From: Arachnopeziza araneosa
Lineage: Eukaryota > Ascomycota > Leotiomycetes > Helotiales > Arachnopezizaceae
Direction: 5' to 3'
Length of the DNA: 64,000 bases
Assembly (NCBI GenBank): GCA_003988855.1
Contig: QYAI01000126.1
Span: 18,935-82,934 of the forward strand
The translations under genes were made by a program, and so were the position numbers. Each line of letters starts with the position of its first letter. Position 1 is the first letter of the stretch. Shown here piece after piece: positions 47,664-59,235 of this stretch. The notes under the pieces were generated by a model. The model did no database searches. It was not told the DNA's origin and worked only from the letters and a program-made list of their open reading frames with translations.

Positions 47664-50600
47664 ATGTCTTCTCGAGAAGAAGTTACCTTACCGGCGACAC
47701 GCCCAAAATCTCGAAAGTCTCTTGCCCATGTCCCCTCATCGCGAACTATGGATCAAGAAAATATGACGGCAGATATTGAAGCTTTAACAAGTGGGAAAAG
47801 AGCTGCTCCAAGTTTAAAGTCAAAGAAATCGCGCAGCAAAAGCATTGGTCCTGGTGGGCTCGATGCTCTGAAGGATACAAGTGGAAATCGACGAAAGGTA
47901 GCTGTCAATACCCCACTGCATATGTCTAGCTAACAGAATACAAGTCGCTAGCTACTACACCTCACCCTCCGCCGAAGTCCATCCTAAAACCTACAATGCC
48001 TCCCCTTCGAGAGATCCCCGCGCATATTTCAACGCGAAAAAGCAGTCCTAAGAAATCCAACCCTCCAACCAGTGAAAAGACCCAAAACTTAATTGATTTT
48101 GATATCAACCCATCTGCAACAGTCTCTGGTAGAGATGATCTGCCAAATCCATTCCAGATCAATAACAGTCCCGCTGTTAATGAAAGCCGCGTCACTTTAA
48201 GGACCGAAGAGGAGCAACAAGCAGCTGCAAGGGAGCGTGAGGAGAAGGAAAGAGCTGAATTGGAAAAGGAAGTCATTTCACGTCGAGATGCTCGGAGGAA
48301 GTCGCTCGCAAATCGGCGCGTATCTTTTGCTCCAGAAGCTACGCTCCACACTTGGGATGTTGTGGTGGAGTACCAGGATTCTACGACATCCTCGAATTCG
48401 AGTTCTGCTCGTCGAGCTTCTTCCATTTCTGGTGGATCAGTAGGCTCACCACATCCACAATCGTCTGCGACGCCAACTTCTGATCCTTCTGAACCTCCCT
48501 CAACTCCTCCAGAACAGATTGAAGAGGATACCATTCAAGCAAGCCCTGCACACCAGCGTGACCTGCATCAGAAGAAGCGCCGGAGAAGTTCTGGAATCCC
48601 TCCTATGAATTTCAATAACCCGGACGATGAAGGATTCTCTTCAAGCCCATTTAGCGGAAGTTCTACAGGCGATGCGGATGACATGGTAAATGAAGAAGGT
48701 TCAAACAGCGATTCTGGAGACGATGATGGGACGATGATGAGCCTAGATGGAGGTGAGACTACGAACATGTCAATGGCATCGATGAATTCGGGTGAGAGTA
48801 CAGGCTCTAGCAGTCGGCTGGATGAGGCGCTTAGGGAAGCTGCACGTCAAGCTGGTGCCCAAGGTATTGATTTTGATGAGAATGGGGGCATGGAAATTGC
48901 TGCGGATGAAGAGGAGGTTGTTGCTTCATTTGCGCCGTGGTCGAAAAAGAACCCAATGGAAAACCTTGAGTCGCATCAAGATCAAGAAAACATCAATCCA
49001 TTCTCTGCATCATTTAAAGCGAATGTTCCTGCAGGTAACGAGGAGTCTGAAGGCGAGGAAATGACGATGGATATGACTCGTGCCATTGGTGGCATCATCT
49101 CTGCAAACGAAAGTGAGGATGATGAGATGTCAATGGACGTAACCAGAGCTTTTGGAGGAATTCTTACCAATGAGACTAAAAAGACTGAAAATCGAAGAAA
49201 GTCTGTCTCTAAAAACCGTCGTCAAAGTACTCGGCGTAGATCATCGGGTGCAGCTTCATCTCTGGGAGATGAGACCATGGATTTCACAATGGCTATTGGT
49301 GGTATACAACCCCAAGTTGAAGATCCTAAAGACGATGAAAATGAAGACATGACAATGGAATTCACCTCAGTCGTTGGTGGTGTCCTCTTACAGCAGCATG
49401 GGGGCGGGAGACCAGCGAGAAGAGCATCTATGACTTCCAAGAAAATTTGCGATAGTCCTGATTCTACATCTGGAGATGAGACAATGGACATGACAATGGC
49501 AATGGGTGGAATTATCCCTTCAGTTGATAAGCAAGACGCCACTATAGAAATGGAAATGACAGCTGCTCTTGGTGGGATTCTACCACCACAACTCAGTACT
49601 GGCAGCCGATCTCAAGCCAAAAAGATCATGGAAATCGAAACAGACCTTGGGAGTTCTCCGTTCCGCGCTGAAATCCCCAATTCCCCACCAAAACCTGTAG
49701 CACCTACACATACTATTGCGTCTGAAACGGGAAGCCCTAGCTTGGCAGCATTTCGCGGCAAAGGCCTTCGGCGTAGCGCAGAGGGTAGGAATTCAACAAC
49801 GCCAAAGTCTAGACTTAGTGTTGGTGGAACGCCTGTCAAGAAACCAGCTACGCCATCGAAACAATTGACACCTCAACCCACACGTCCGACGACGCCAGGA
49901 AAGACTCCTCCTTCGAAGAGTATTGTTATGCGCACTTCTTCACCAAAACGTCTTTTCAAAGATGGAATAAAAGCTACTTCCTCTACTACACAGTCTGCTA
50001 AAGCAAAAAAACTAGCCACCCCAAATAAAATCTTCCAACAGGACGAACAAACGGGTATTGCCACTCCAAACTTTGTCTTTACTCCCCAGCCCCGGCGGTC
50101 TTCTGGTATTGGTCTTGATAAAGCTGGTCTTGGATCACCGCGCGTGGCCGCGTTGCTCGATCGCCGTACTTCTATTGGTGAAAATGCTCGACCTTTTGTC
50201 CCAGGTCAACTCAGCGAGGGATCCTTGGGTGTACGCTTTGAGAACCCTCGCATTATTGAGAACGAGTTGGATCATGAGCGAGAGCAAGAAGAGAGGCGTG
50301 AGAATGGCCGCAGTATTTTGGAACGCGAGGTCGATCAAGCGGAAGAGGAGAAAGATGCCACAATCAACCTGAAGGAGATGATTGAAAGTTTAACGCCGAA
50401 GAAGCGATCTTTGAAAGGTCGTAAAAGTCTTCATATTGGTGCAGCAAAGGGCATTCTCGGAAAGCGACCCATTGAGCTTGACGAGGATGAAGAGGATGAG
50501 GACAACGAAGGAGTTAAGCGTCTCAAAAATCACCAAGGAAGTCCAGTTAAGAATGTCAAACTGCAGGCTCCGCCTACAAAGGCTGAGACGACGACTGGTC

Positions 50601-52413
50601 GTCTTACTCGAGCAGCTCGTAAGAGCCTTGAAGAGAATACTGCCAATTCAACCACACCTACAACGGCTGAATCTTTAGAGAAAGATACCGTCACGACTCC
50701 TCGTCACCAGGGGCGATTCAAGGATGCTGAAGCCCACATAGCCCCCCTAGAAATCGCTCCTCCTATCGAGAAAGAACCCGTTGAAGATCCTCAAATTAGT
50801 GAAGACAGCTTTGAAGATGAGCGCATCCAGCTTCAGGATTTCCTGAATATGACAAGCATTCGCTTTATGGAATTGACGACAACAAAACGAAGATACACTA
50901 TTGCACCGAAGTCCTCGACAAGGAACTCTGGAGGAGAAGAGAAGGCTATTTTACTGGAAGATTGCGTCGCAGCCGGGGCTGCTACAATTCCCATGTTGGA
51001 ACTGTTTCAGCATGTAAGTTTATCGAGGGTTTTATGATAGTTGCTAATGGCTCTCAGGCATGCGGCGAACTTAAGCGATATATCTCCGAAGGTCGCAAAA
51101 CTGTACGTGAAATCGAAACCGAGACATTTGAGGAAAACCCTCCTCTCTTTCGAGAATACATCGCTGCTACGCCTGACCTGAAGGTCGTTATGGACAATCA
51201 ATTGAAGAATGTCAAGACTCATGCAAGACTTCTGAGCAAAGGCATGTGGTATGATTGGAGAATGATGCTGCTTGGAACATTAAAGGAAGCATTATTCAAG
51301 ACTGCTGAAGGCATGATTCAGGATGAAGAGTTCTTAGATCAACAACAAGCACTGCTCGACCCTGTTCTTCCACAACTGATTCAGAGAGCTGATCAACTTG
51401 AGCGTGACGAGATCGATCTGCGGGTAGCAGCCGACGAGATTGCAAATTGCGATCAGGAGGAGCTTGGTAATGCCCGCCAACAATTGATTGCGGTTGATGG
51501 AGACATCGAAGCCAAGAAATTGATGGTAGCTGATTTACGCAAGCAACTTCAGGGCAAAGAGGCAGAGATTAAAGCTGGACTAGAACGAAAGCAAGTTTGG
51601 CAGGAGGAGATTCGTGAATCGGAAAAGATTAGAGAAGAGTGCAGGGGATGGACTTCAAATGAGATTGATGTTCTAAAAGGTATGTGAGAAATGCAAAGCA
51701 TTGTGAACATCCTTACTAACACAATTACAGGTCAAGTCGACGCCATTGAGAAGGAACATGGCTGGACTATCACCGGCGTCTCTGGCACAACAACATCTAT
51801 GACTTATCAAAAAGAGATCGAGCTGGTTTTCGACGCATCATCGTTTCGTCTTGCTAAGTCAACTAAAGCTCCGCAGCCCTCAAACTCCCGCGTCGACTTG
51901 TGGTACATTGGAGCCAGCAGAGAGTGTGACCCCCGTCCTCTAACTGCCGAAAAGGAGTTCTTTCTCCAGTCTATTCGGGATCATATTCGAGGAATTCCAC
52001 AAGCTGAGACTCAGATTAAAGATCTCTTGAGTGCAGTAAGCACGTCTTGGAACAAAGCTAGCAAGATCGCCGATGATGTTCGTCTCCTCAGCCTTAGCGG
52101 TCCTACCAAAACCGGAAAAACATCAGACAATTCGATGTCTGTGAAATCAATGCTGCTTATCGGACCTTTAACTACAAAGGTTGAAATATGTTTCCACTTA
52201 ACTAGCCAAAGTGGTGACAATGGCATCGACGTCGAAATTGCACCAACTGCTGTCGTTGTTTATGGAGAGAGGTTTAACGAGCCCAAGATGGCAGAGTTTT
52301 TGCTGAACAGATGTGGTGATATGGTTGAAGAGAAGGGAAAAGCGACCAAGGATTCGTGGGGCGATGCTGTAGCAGAACTTGGTGAAAAACTTCTTGCGAG
52401 AGGAAGAAAGTAA
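47664..52413 (+). CDS. spc7: Kinetochore scaffold Spc7/KNL1 (Spc105)
   Basis: KNL1-family proteins link the kinetochore to the spindle checkpoint and to PP1. This one has 1535 aa in four exons: 47664-47897, 47945-51013, 51058-51679 and 51731-52413. A SILK motif (KSILKP, about residue 90) and an RVSF motif (RRVSFAPEA, about residue 203) are PP1 docking sites. Six MELT-like repeats, each followed by a GG-containing block, start at about residues 451, 473, 523, 547, 592 and 614 (for example EEMTMDMTRAIGG); phosphorylated MELT sites recruit Bub3-Bub1. The middle is disordered and basic. The Spc7-type helical region (FREYIAATPDLKVVMDNQL) begins near residue 1125, followed by a coiled coil and a C-terminal RWD domain that should bind the Mis12 complex. 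Confidence 0.95.
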
Positions 52414-53231
52414 TAGGTGTATTCATTCTGGCATATTTGGTTCTGTGGGATGATACAGCATTTTACAAGGAGGATTGGGATTGCTATAATCGGCGTTAGG
52501 GGACTTTGGGAGATACCTGTTCATGAGTCATGACATTCTTTGTGAGCATTATAAGCAAGTATACTGCTTCCTCTTTCAATTCTCTTATCGTCATGATTCA
52601 GTCCAGTTCTTTCTTCTCTTACATGGTAGATATTCTTTTCGGACAAAGTGCTTCCAATCTGCTATCCGAGTAGTATGATGTTCAGTAATTCATTCTAGCA
52701 TCCCCCAGCAGACTGCTAACAAGGAACCCATTACTTCCCAATCATCATTCACAATCCTGATTTGTGTTGCGTTTACCCTCAATCCTGCCCTCAAGCATCC
52801 AATAACAACCTTCTTTCCCCCTGCCACGTGCAAACGCTTCCATAACCATGATCCTTCCAATCGTACCCTACTGTATTTCTGGTCTAGATAGGAAGTTGCC
52901 AGCATGATCAACCTGAATGGGATTCACATAAAGAAGTTTCACTATCGCATGTGCGGCATCGACGCTTCCCATTCGCCGGAGAATAAAGTAGTCCTCCCAC
53001 TGGTTGCCGCCCAGGTGTTGATCAGTGCTCCTTCGGGTGGGGGATCAGGAACCAGGCCCAGGGGATCCCGTCACCCCTCCAGAACAAGCGAGAGGTGCTG
53101 TATCGGGGGTACAAATATCTAGACGGTTTCTCTTGATCGAGGTGGAATTCATGCGATTGAAGAGAGGATAGAGTTCTTTGCTTCTGCTCAATCTTCTGTT
53201 CTGAGAGAAATATTATGCCAGAGGATCAAAG
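52414..53231. other. Intergenic region
   Basis: This 820 bp covers the Spc7 3' end and the promoter of the next phosphatase gene. No other gene is seen. Confidence 0.5.
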
Positions 53232-53938
53232 ATGTTTTTCCAATTTCTTCGACTGTTCCTCTTGGCCACCACGGCATCAGCAGCGCATACGGTCTACCTC
53301 ATCCGGCACGGTGAGAAGCCCTCAGATGGCGCCAATGGTCTCAGTACGCAGGGAGAGGAACGCGCTCAGTGCTTGAGGAGCGTGTTTAGTGCTGGGTCAG
53401 GGTATGAAATTGAGTATATCATTGCGGAACAACCCAAATCAAGTGTGTTATTTTCTATCCTATCTGAATTTCTACTTCTGCTTCATCTCTTTTTTTATTA
53501 TTAATATATTTATTTTCCTCTCTTCTAACAAAAATCAGGTGGAGCTCGTGCCCGTCCTCTCGAGACCGTCCAACCCCTCGCGACGGATCTAGGCCTCACA
53601 GTCGACACATCGTGCGATAGAGATGATTCGAAATGCGTCAAGAAACTGGTGAAGAATTATTCTGGGAATGGGAATATTTTGATCTGCTGGGAGCATGGAC
53701 AGTTGACCGATATTGCGGAGAGTTTGGGCGACAATGATGCGCCAACTTATCCTGATGATTCGTGAGTTTTCTTTCTTTCAGTCTGGGAAGAGATTGAGGA
53801 GAAGGAAATGCCAGAGAGAGTGAGAAGAGACGAATTTGTGCTGACTTTGGCAGGTTCAATTTGATCTGGACGGATCCTAGTCCTTATTCGAAGATTACGG
53901 CGATAACTAGTGAGGATTGTCCTGGTCTGGATAATTGA
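53232..53938 (+). CDS. Secreted histidine phosphatase superfamily protein
   Basis: This 172-aa protein is a paralogue of the product at 31219-31959, with a signal peptide added (FFQFLRLFLLATTASA). The RHG motif is LIRHGEKPS (His about residue 26), and the second His sits in LICWEHG. Exons are 53232-53442, 53539-53761 and 53854-53938, with 96 and 92 bp introns in phases 1 and 2. Splicing restores GARARPLETV and FNLIWTD, which match the paralogue's GGRARPYETI and FDLIWKI. Cysteines in the secreted form may make disulfides. The protein is shorter than the cytosolic paralogue at its C-terminus. The substrate is unknown. Confidence 0.82.
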
Positions 53939-54323
53939 GAGTCTCCAGGCGTAGCTCAGTGGTGAGTTCATATATATTGATGGATAGTCGAAGGTTCTGA
54001 GAAGAGAGTATTAATTGGAACGGTGAGAATCGAGTTTCGTTGATTATGAGTACACTAGCTGCTTACTCTTGATCAATTTTCAAACTTGGAGATTATATCA
54101 CAATAATGTAAGCTGTAAAACAACTCCAAGATGTGCATTTAATATTATTGAAATTCGCCCAAACTTTTAGTTCTATGCACCAATAATGCATTATTTTGCC
54201 ACTGGTCCGTTTCCTTGGGAGAGCTTTCGCAAGAAGGTGATGACCGACTGGTCCACCTCGAATTAGATGCGATACGATCTCATTGGCTACCCACAGCGAG
54301 CATGAAGATGCAGTATTGCAAGT
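53939..54323. other. Intergenic region between convergent genes
   Basis: This 385 bp contains a tRNA-like A-box string (gtagctcagtggtgag) near 53950 without a matching 3' half, so no tRNA is called. Confidence 0.5.
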
Positions 54324-56372
54324 TTATACTTTGCTCAGAGCTTGGCCTTCCTCAACCTTTTGCATGCCATACTTCTTGAGACGGATGGCCTGGATGTTGA
54401 TGAAGCCAGCTAAATTGTAGATGACCAGTCAGCATAGTCCTTTTTAACTGTTCTTGGGATAGAGAAAACCAAAGATGGTGTATGGGACCTAGGAGAACTG
54501 TGATTTAAGGATTGAACATACATGTGTCAAGAGGGCTGAAGTCAACCAAGGAGTCCATGGAAGCCTCCTCAGATGAGTAGAGCTTCTCGGTGTCGGATTT
54601 TCTGCTAAGAATCGACACGGAACCCTTGTAGCATCGGAGTCGTACCTCAGCATTCTATTAAGCAAAGATTAGTGATCATTAGAACGAGAAGTAGCTGGCG
54701 CCATTTGTTGGTACAGATGGGGCAATGAATACATACCACTCGCTTCTGACTGAAAACCAATGAATTCTCAATGAACTCTCGCTCTGGCGAGAAATACAAG
54801 CCGTTGTAGAGAAGTTCCGACCAATTGTAAGTGACAAATTGATCACGAAGGGAGCGGACTTTGCCGTCCATGACCAATGATTCGGCATCCAAGTGTGCGA
54901 GTCTAAGGATTGTCATGGCGGGGGAATCGTAGCAACCACGGCTCTTGAGTCCGATGAATCGGTTCTTGAAATAAGTTAGCAGTCTGTACGAAAATAGAGA
55001 ATCCTTAGAAAAACGATTATAGCTGTAGAAAGTATTGGCGTGTTATTTCAAAAAGGGCATACCTCAACAATATCGATTCTACCAATACCCGCCTTCTTGC
55101 CGATTTCGTTCAAAGCAATAAACAGCTCAAGGCTGTCTGTGTATACCTTATCGCTAGCTGTAAGCTTGACTGGCAAGCCTTGCTTAAAGTCAAGAACAAT
55201 GTCAACGACGTGATCAGGAGCGGCTCGAGGGTCAACAGTTCGAGTCCACATATCATCTGGTGCAGGGAGAGATGGGTCCTCTAGCATACCGGCCTCGTAG
55301 CTGCAGTGGGCGATGTTGTCATCCATGCTATATGGCTTAGCTTTGGTGGATGACACTGGGATTCCTTTGGCAGCGGCATAATCGAGGAGGTCGTTGCGAC
55401 CCTACAACAAGAGTTAAAAATAGCTAGACAACGAAAGCTCAAGTTAAAGATACCTGGAATTTGTCATAGAAAGCCGGGATTCTCCAAGGAGCAATGACTT
55501 TGATGGCTGGATTGATGGCAAGGAATGCCAATTCTGACGAGCTAGCAGTCAGTAATTGGAATGATATGGGAGTAAAGGTAGACAGGGTGAGACATACCAA
55601 AACGAATCTAAGTTTAGGAGTTAATCTCGAATTAATTTAACAACATGTGGAACAGCAGCACTCACACCATCATTTCCTTTTCCCTATAAGCGAAGTTAGT
55701 TAGCTTCATATCACGGTATTGTAAGAAGTTGGAGAATTGAGGTCTATAACTAATTACTTACTGTACAGCCGTGGCTTACAAAGTCACCTTTTTTATATAT
55801 CAGCAAAGTGCAGCTATTTTCATTCGAGCTGAGGACTGCAATGCAACACCACTCGAGTCTTCTTATACGTACATTTTTCTTCTTCAGCAACTCGCATCTG
55901 GGCACGAGCAATAACTGGACGTGCCAAGCTAGTACCTAAAGAATTGACCAACAGTCAGAGTATGTTCGATCAATTAGAATTGGTAGCACTATACCTAGCA
56001 AACTGGAAAAGTGTCAGTAAATGAAGATAACAACGGGATAGCATAGATGGGATACATACTATCTTCCTTCATACTGAGCATTACATTGAATAGCACGGAA
56101 GCAGAGCTTCTCGACAAATTCTTTGCGCAAGTCCAGGATTATCATCTTCGAAGCGCCAATCAATTTGGCCTTGGACCGGACTGCATCCCAATCTTCCTCT
56201 TGTCCAACATCGGCGAGGAAGCAGACGACCTCATAGTCTTCGTCCAAAAGCCAGCGGAGGATGGTGCTGGTGTCGAGACCACCTGTGCGTGCAATGTTAA
56301 TCAATACAGCATGCATTCTATGACTCAAGTGGACTGACCAGAATATGCCAAACAAACTCTGCCTTTGGTCAT
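54324..56372 (-). CDS. Argininosuccinate synthase, 12 exons including microexons
   Basis: This enzyme joins citrulline and aspartate with ATP to form argininosuccinate in arginine synthesis. The spliced product is 415 aa, the expected length. Exons from the start: 56372-56339, 56282-56060, 56002-55995 (8 nt), 55935-55873, 55787-55762 (26 nt), 55683-55666 (18 nt), 55607-55598 (10 nt), 55533-55454, 55401-55063, 54964-54737, 54654-54522 and 54409-54324. All introns are GT..AG, and every junction keeps frame and family sequence: the ATP-binding loop AYSGGLDTS spans intron 1, YLLGTSLARP spans the 8-nt exon, and VSHGCTGKGND spans the 26/18-nt exons. The start ATG gives MTKGRVCLAYSGG. The gene would look broken without splicing. 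Confidence 0.92.
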
Positions 56373-56872
56373 GTTGGGCGGAATGGATAGGGTGTTGATT
56401 GGAAGGGTATGATAGTATCAATTGAAAATCTGCTGCTGATTTTTGTGCTGTTAATAAGCTCCAATGTGAGTGGTGGAGGTGAAGAGAAGAGAAGATGATG
56501 AGGAGGAAAGCAGCAAATGTAGAGAATAAAATAAATCCTCGTAGCCGACGCTAGCCACTTTAGTGCCCCTCAATCTCTGGCCAGTAGGAAAGACTGAATT
56601 CCTCGCCTAAAGTACTTGGAGGAGAGGCGTTTTAAGGCTGGAAATGCCGAGAGAGTCAGGCAGCGCGAAAAAAAAGAAAATGTGAAAGGGAAAATGACGA
56701 GCAACCCCGCCAACCCCGCTAAACCTTCCAATTGCGTGAGTGAGCCCCAGTCACGTTTTACGAGATAAGAGATAAGAAGAGGGCGCCGAGATCGGGCCCA
56801 ACAAAATCCATGAGGTTTTCTAGATAATTTACGGTAATCAGGAGGGATCGATAAGCCTTGACAATGCTTCCC
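56373..56872. other. Intergenic region with the argininosuccinate synthase promoter
   Basis: This 500 bp holds purine-rich leader DNA near 56470-56510 and no coding gene that I can see. Confidence 0.5.
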
Positions 56873-57115
56873 CTAGTTGGTGGAATACGTCCCATTGGCA
56901 AATGCGCATTGCCAGTACAGACCACAGTACGGGAACAACCCCTCAGGTTCCGGTCCCGCATTGTTGAGCAACAACGCCGCAACACCATGAGCGGGGAAAG
57001 TTAGAGTCATATTCCTGACTGCCGTTCCATTGTGCGTATGAGAAAGTCTTTCATCGGGTTGATTCAAGGCCGCAACGCTCTGGTATCTGATTAAATAGCG
57101 TTATATATTCAGGTG
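56873..57115 (-). pseudogene. C-terminal remnant of a secreted, glycosidase-like protein
   Basis: A minus-strand frame without a start ATG encodes about 75 residues ending in TGA or an adjacent stop at 56873. The text has N-glycosylation sequons and a beta-strand ending (NMTLTFPAHGVAALLL), then a Cys-containing tail (PYCGLYWQCAFANGTY). That looks like the end of a secreted carbohydrate-active enzyme, but I cannot place the family. No upstream exon with an intact catalytic part was found; a TAA precedes the frame near 57113. Confidence 0.35.
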
Positions 57116-57186
57116 TCACGGAGGCTGGCCACCAGAAGAAGTGTATCCATGTACGAGGTCTTCCATCGGTCCAAATAAGTCACTCT

Positions 57187-57625
57187 TTAAGAGCACCAAT
57201 GGCCTGGCGGTGCTAAACTCGTAATTTCTGTATTGTCAGAGAAAGCATTGGAGTTTTCGAAGACTTGGATGACCTCTAGTGGCCCTTTAACGTCATCTAG
57301 ATTGAGAGGGTCTACACACCCTTCTTCCTTTTCGCTGAATAGGGATTTAAGCTCACTCTGATCCAGCCAGGCACTGATTTCCTGACCGAATGGTATAGAA
57401 ATGCGCAGTAGAAGCATCATCTCGAGAATGCATTCTTCCGGCGCTCGATTTGTGGTACCGTAATGGAAAATAACTGAGGCGACGGTGAAGACGAGAACAG
57501 CGAGCCAGTTGTCTTTGGTCACAGCCGAGATCGTCTGTCTGAAGAGGCGCGAAGACTCAAGTTGGTGGATGGTTGCAGGCGTCGAATATGATGGTCTTGG
57601 TAATAGCTTTTAGATCCTTTGGTTT
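57187..57625 (-). pseudogene. Remnant resembling the C-terminal half of a fungal Zn2Cys6-type transcription factor
   Basis: The minus-strand frame reads HHLESSRLFRQTISAV and then TKDNWLAVLVFTVASVIFHYG, which resembles the middle region of fungal C6 transcription factors, where a leucine-rich helix follows an LF..R.... block. It continues for about 110 codons to a stop at 57187. Neither a Zn2Cys6 cluster nor a clean upstream exon is visible in 57.6-58.3 kb, so this is probably a truncated gene. A non-regulator origin is possible. Confidence 0.35.
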
Positions 57626-59235
57626 AAATTTCTGGCCATTGGAACGGATAATCTAACTATCAGAATGCACTTACAGTAGATTTATATCGTATTAGAATCT
57701 GTGGGTTATAGGTAGGTACAATTTGAAATGTGAGCACATGAATTTCTTTCGTGAGAGGTTGATAAATGTGCTGGAAAATAATGTCAACAGAAATGGAAGA
57801 AAGAGCAAGGAGATAAGTATTTCAATACAGAGAAGCTCTTCCCAGCCGATTCTGGAGTACGTGATTTCCCATAACCAGATCTCCAGCTGCCAGAGGAAAA
57901 TTCCGTGATACAAGCTATTCACGTGGTTGGTAAGCCTAGGGTCGGAGACACCAAACTCCGACTTGCCGCGATTTCTACAACTTTTCATTTTTTTTATTGC
58001 ATTTTTGGAGGTTTGGCGACACCCATGTGCGGGAATGCGGACTGAACACCGCGATTGATTTTGTCATAAGGCTGCGAAGTGCAACAAAACTACCGGTGAA
58101 GGAAGTAGTTGACCTTGAAGACGCGTTTGATCGCGTCGAGATTGAGGCGCGTTGGTGCTTCTGATCTTGCTCGTGTAATGTTGAATTAATGTTCATTAAT
58201 ATCTCATAGTGATATTGAAAAGACATATTATCTAAGAGGTCTTCTTGAGGTTCCAACTTCAACATCTTCCCGTGGTCGTCTTCTTGACATGGACCCACCC
58301 ATTACTCATCTGCTATCAGCTGCTATCAGTAGCTGCAATGGTTATAATAACATATTCAAAATTGTTCACTTAGCTCTAATTCCACAGTTGTGTGTTTTCG
58401 CACTATCTTGAAGAATACACGACCTACACTGATCAATGTTATCTCCTTCCAAAACAAAAGCCTGCTGCTCTCAAACTATGCCTTCTCTTATTGAATTATG
58501 CGTAAACATATCTACAAGTAATATTGCCATAATCAACAGTGTAGTGGCCGAGATTAGTGCCAGCAAAGACACACGTCGGAATGTTCAACAGCTATTCAAC
58601 AGCTGTGCCTTCCATACGTATGTGAAGAGATGGAATTGATATTAACTTTCAAGAAAATGCACGTTTTAAGAGTAGCTTCCATCTCGTATTAAACCTTGAA
58701 AATGGACAGGCTGGTTCTTTGATTGTGCATGAAGATTCATATATTCCTAACAAGCTCATGCTTCATTACCATCTCTTCTTCCCCTTGCACTTTTACACCT
58801 TGCTTGATATTGATTCTTAAAATAGGTCTCTCAGCAAAGATATCTCTACCAAAATGTTTGATTATTCTCTATCTGGGGGCTTAATTATTCCATTTTGAAG
58901 ATTTGGGATAAAGGAACTTCTATCGCCTCTGTTAGCAGAGAGTTACTACAATACAGTCAAGGTACAGTTACGCACAATGCCTAGATTCATCTTTCCAAAA
59001 GAAGAAGAGGATTTATGCCTACTTTTTTAAGATCTTAAAAGCGATATATCATTGCAAACAAGGAAAGGTGATTTTCACAATTGGAATTTATGAGATAGCA
59101 AAGTCACCGGGCCGAAACTAACTCGATTGAAGAATTTATATCTTACAGGAACCTTCTTTTTTGATATCTCATCAAAGCTAATATTTACAGAGTCCCCAAC
59201 CACCATTGGTCACCCGCTTCTCCAAGCGCAAATCC
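57626..59235. other. Decayed or non-coding interval
   Basis: This 1.6 kb is AT-rich with ORFs of about 60-107 codons on both strands. Some may be decayed exons of the transcription-factor-like remnant, but nothing can be joined with confidence. Confidence 0.4.

Noticed and set aside
53950..54010. tRNA-like string gcgtagctcagtggtgag
   Set aside because: The A box is good but there is no B box, anticodon arm or acceptor pairing in the following 80 bp.
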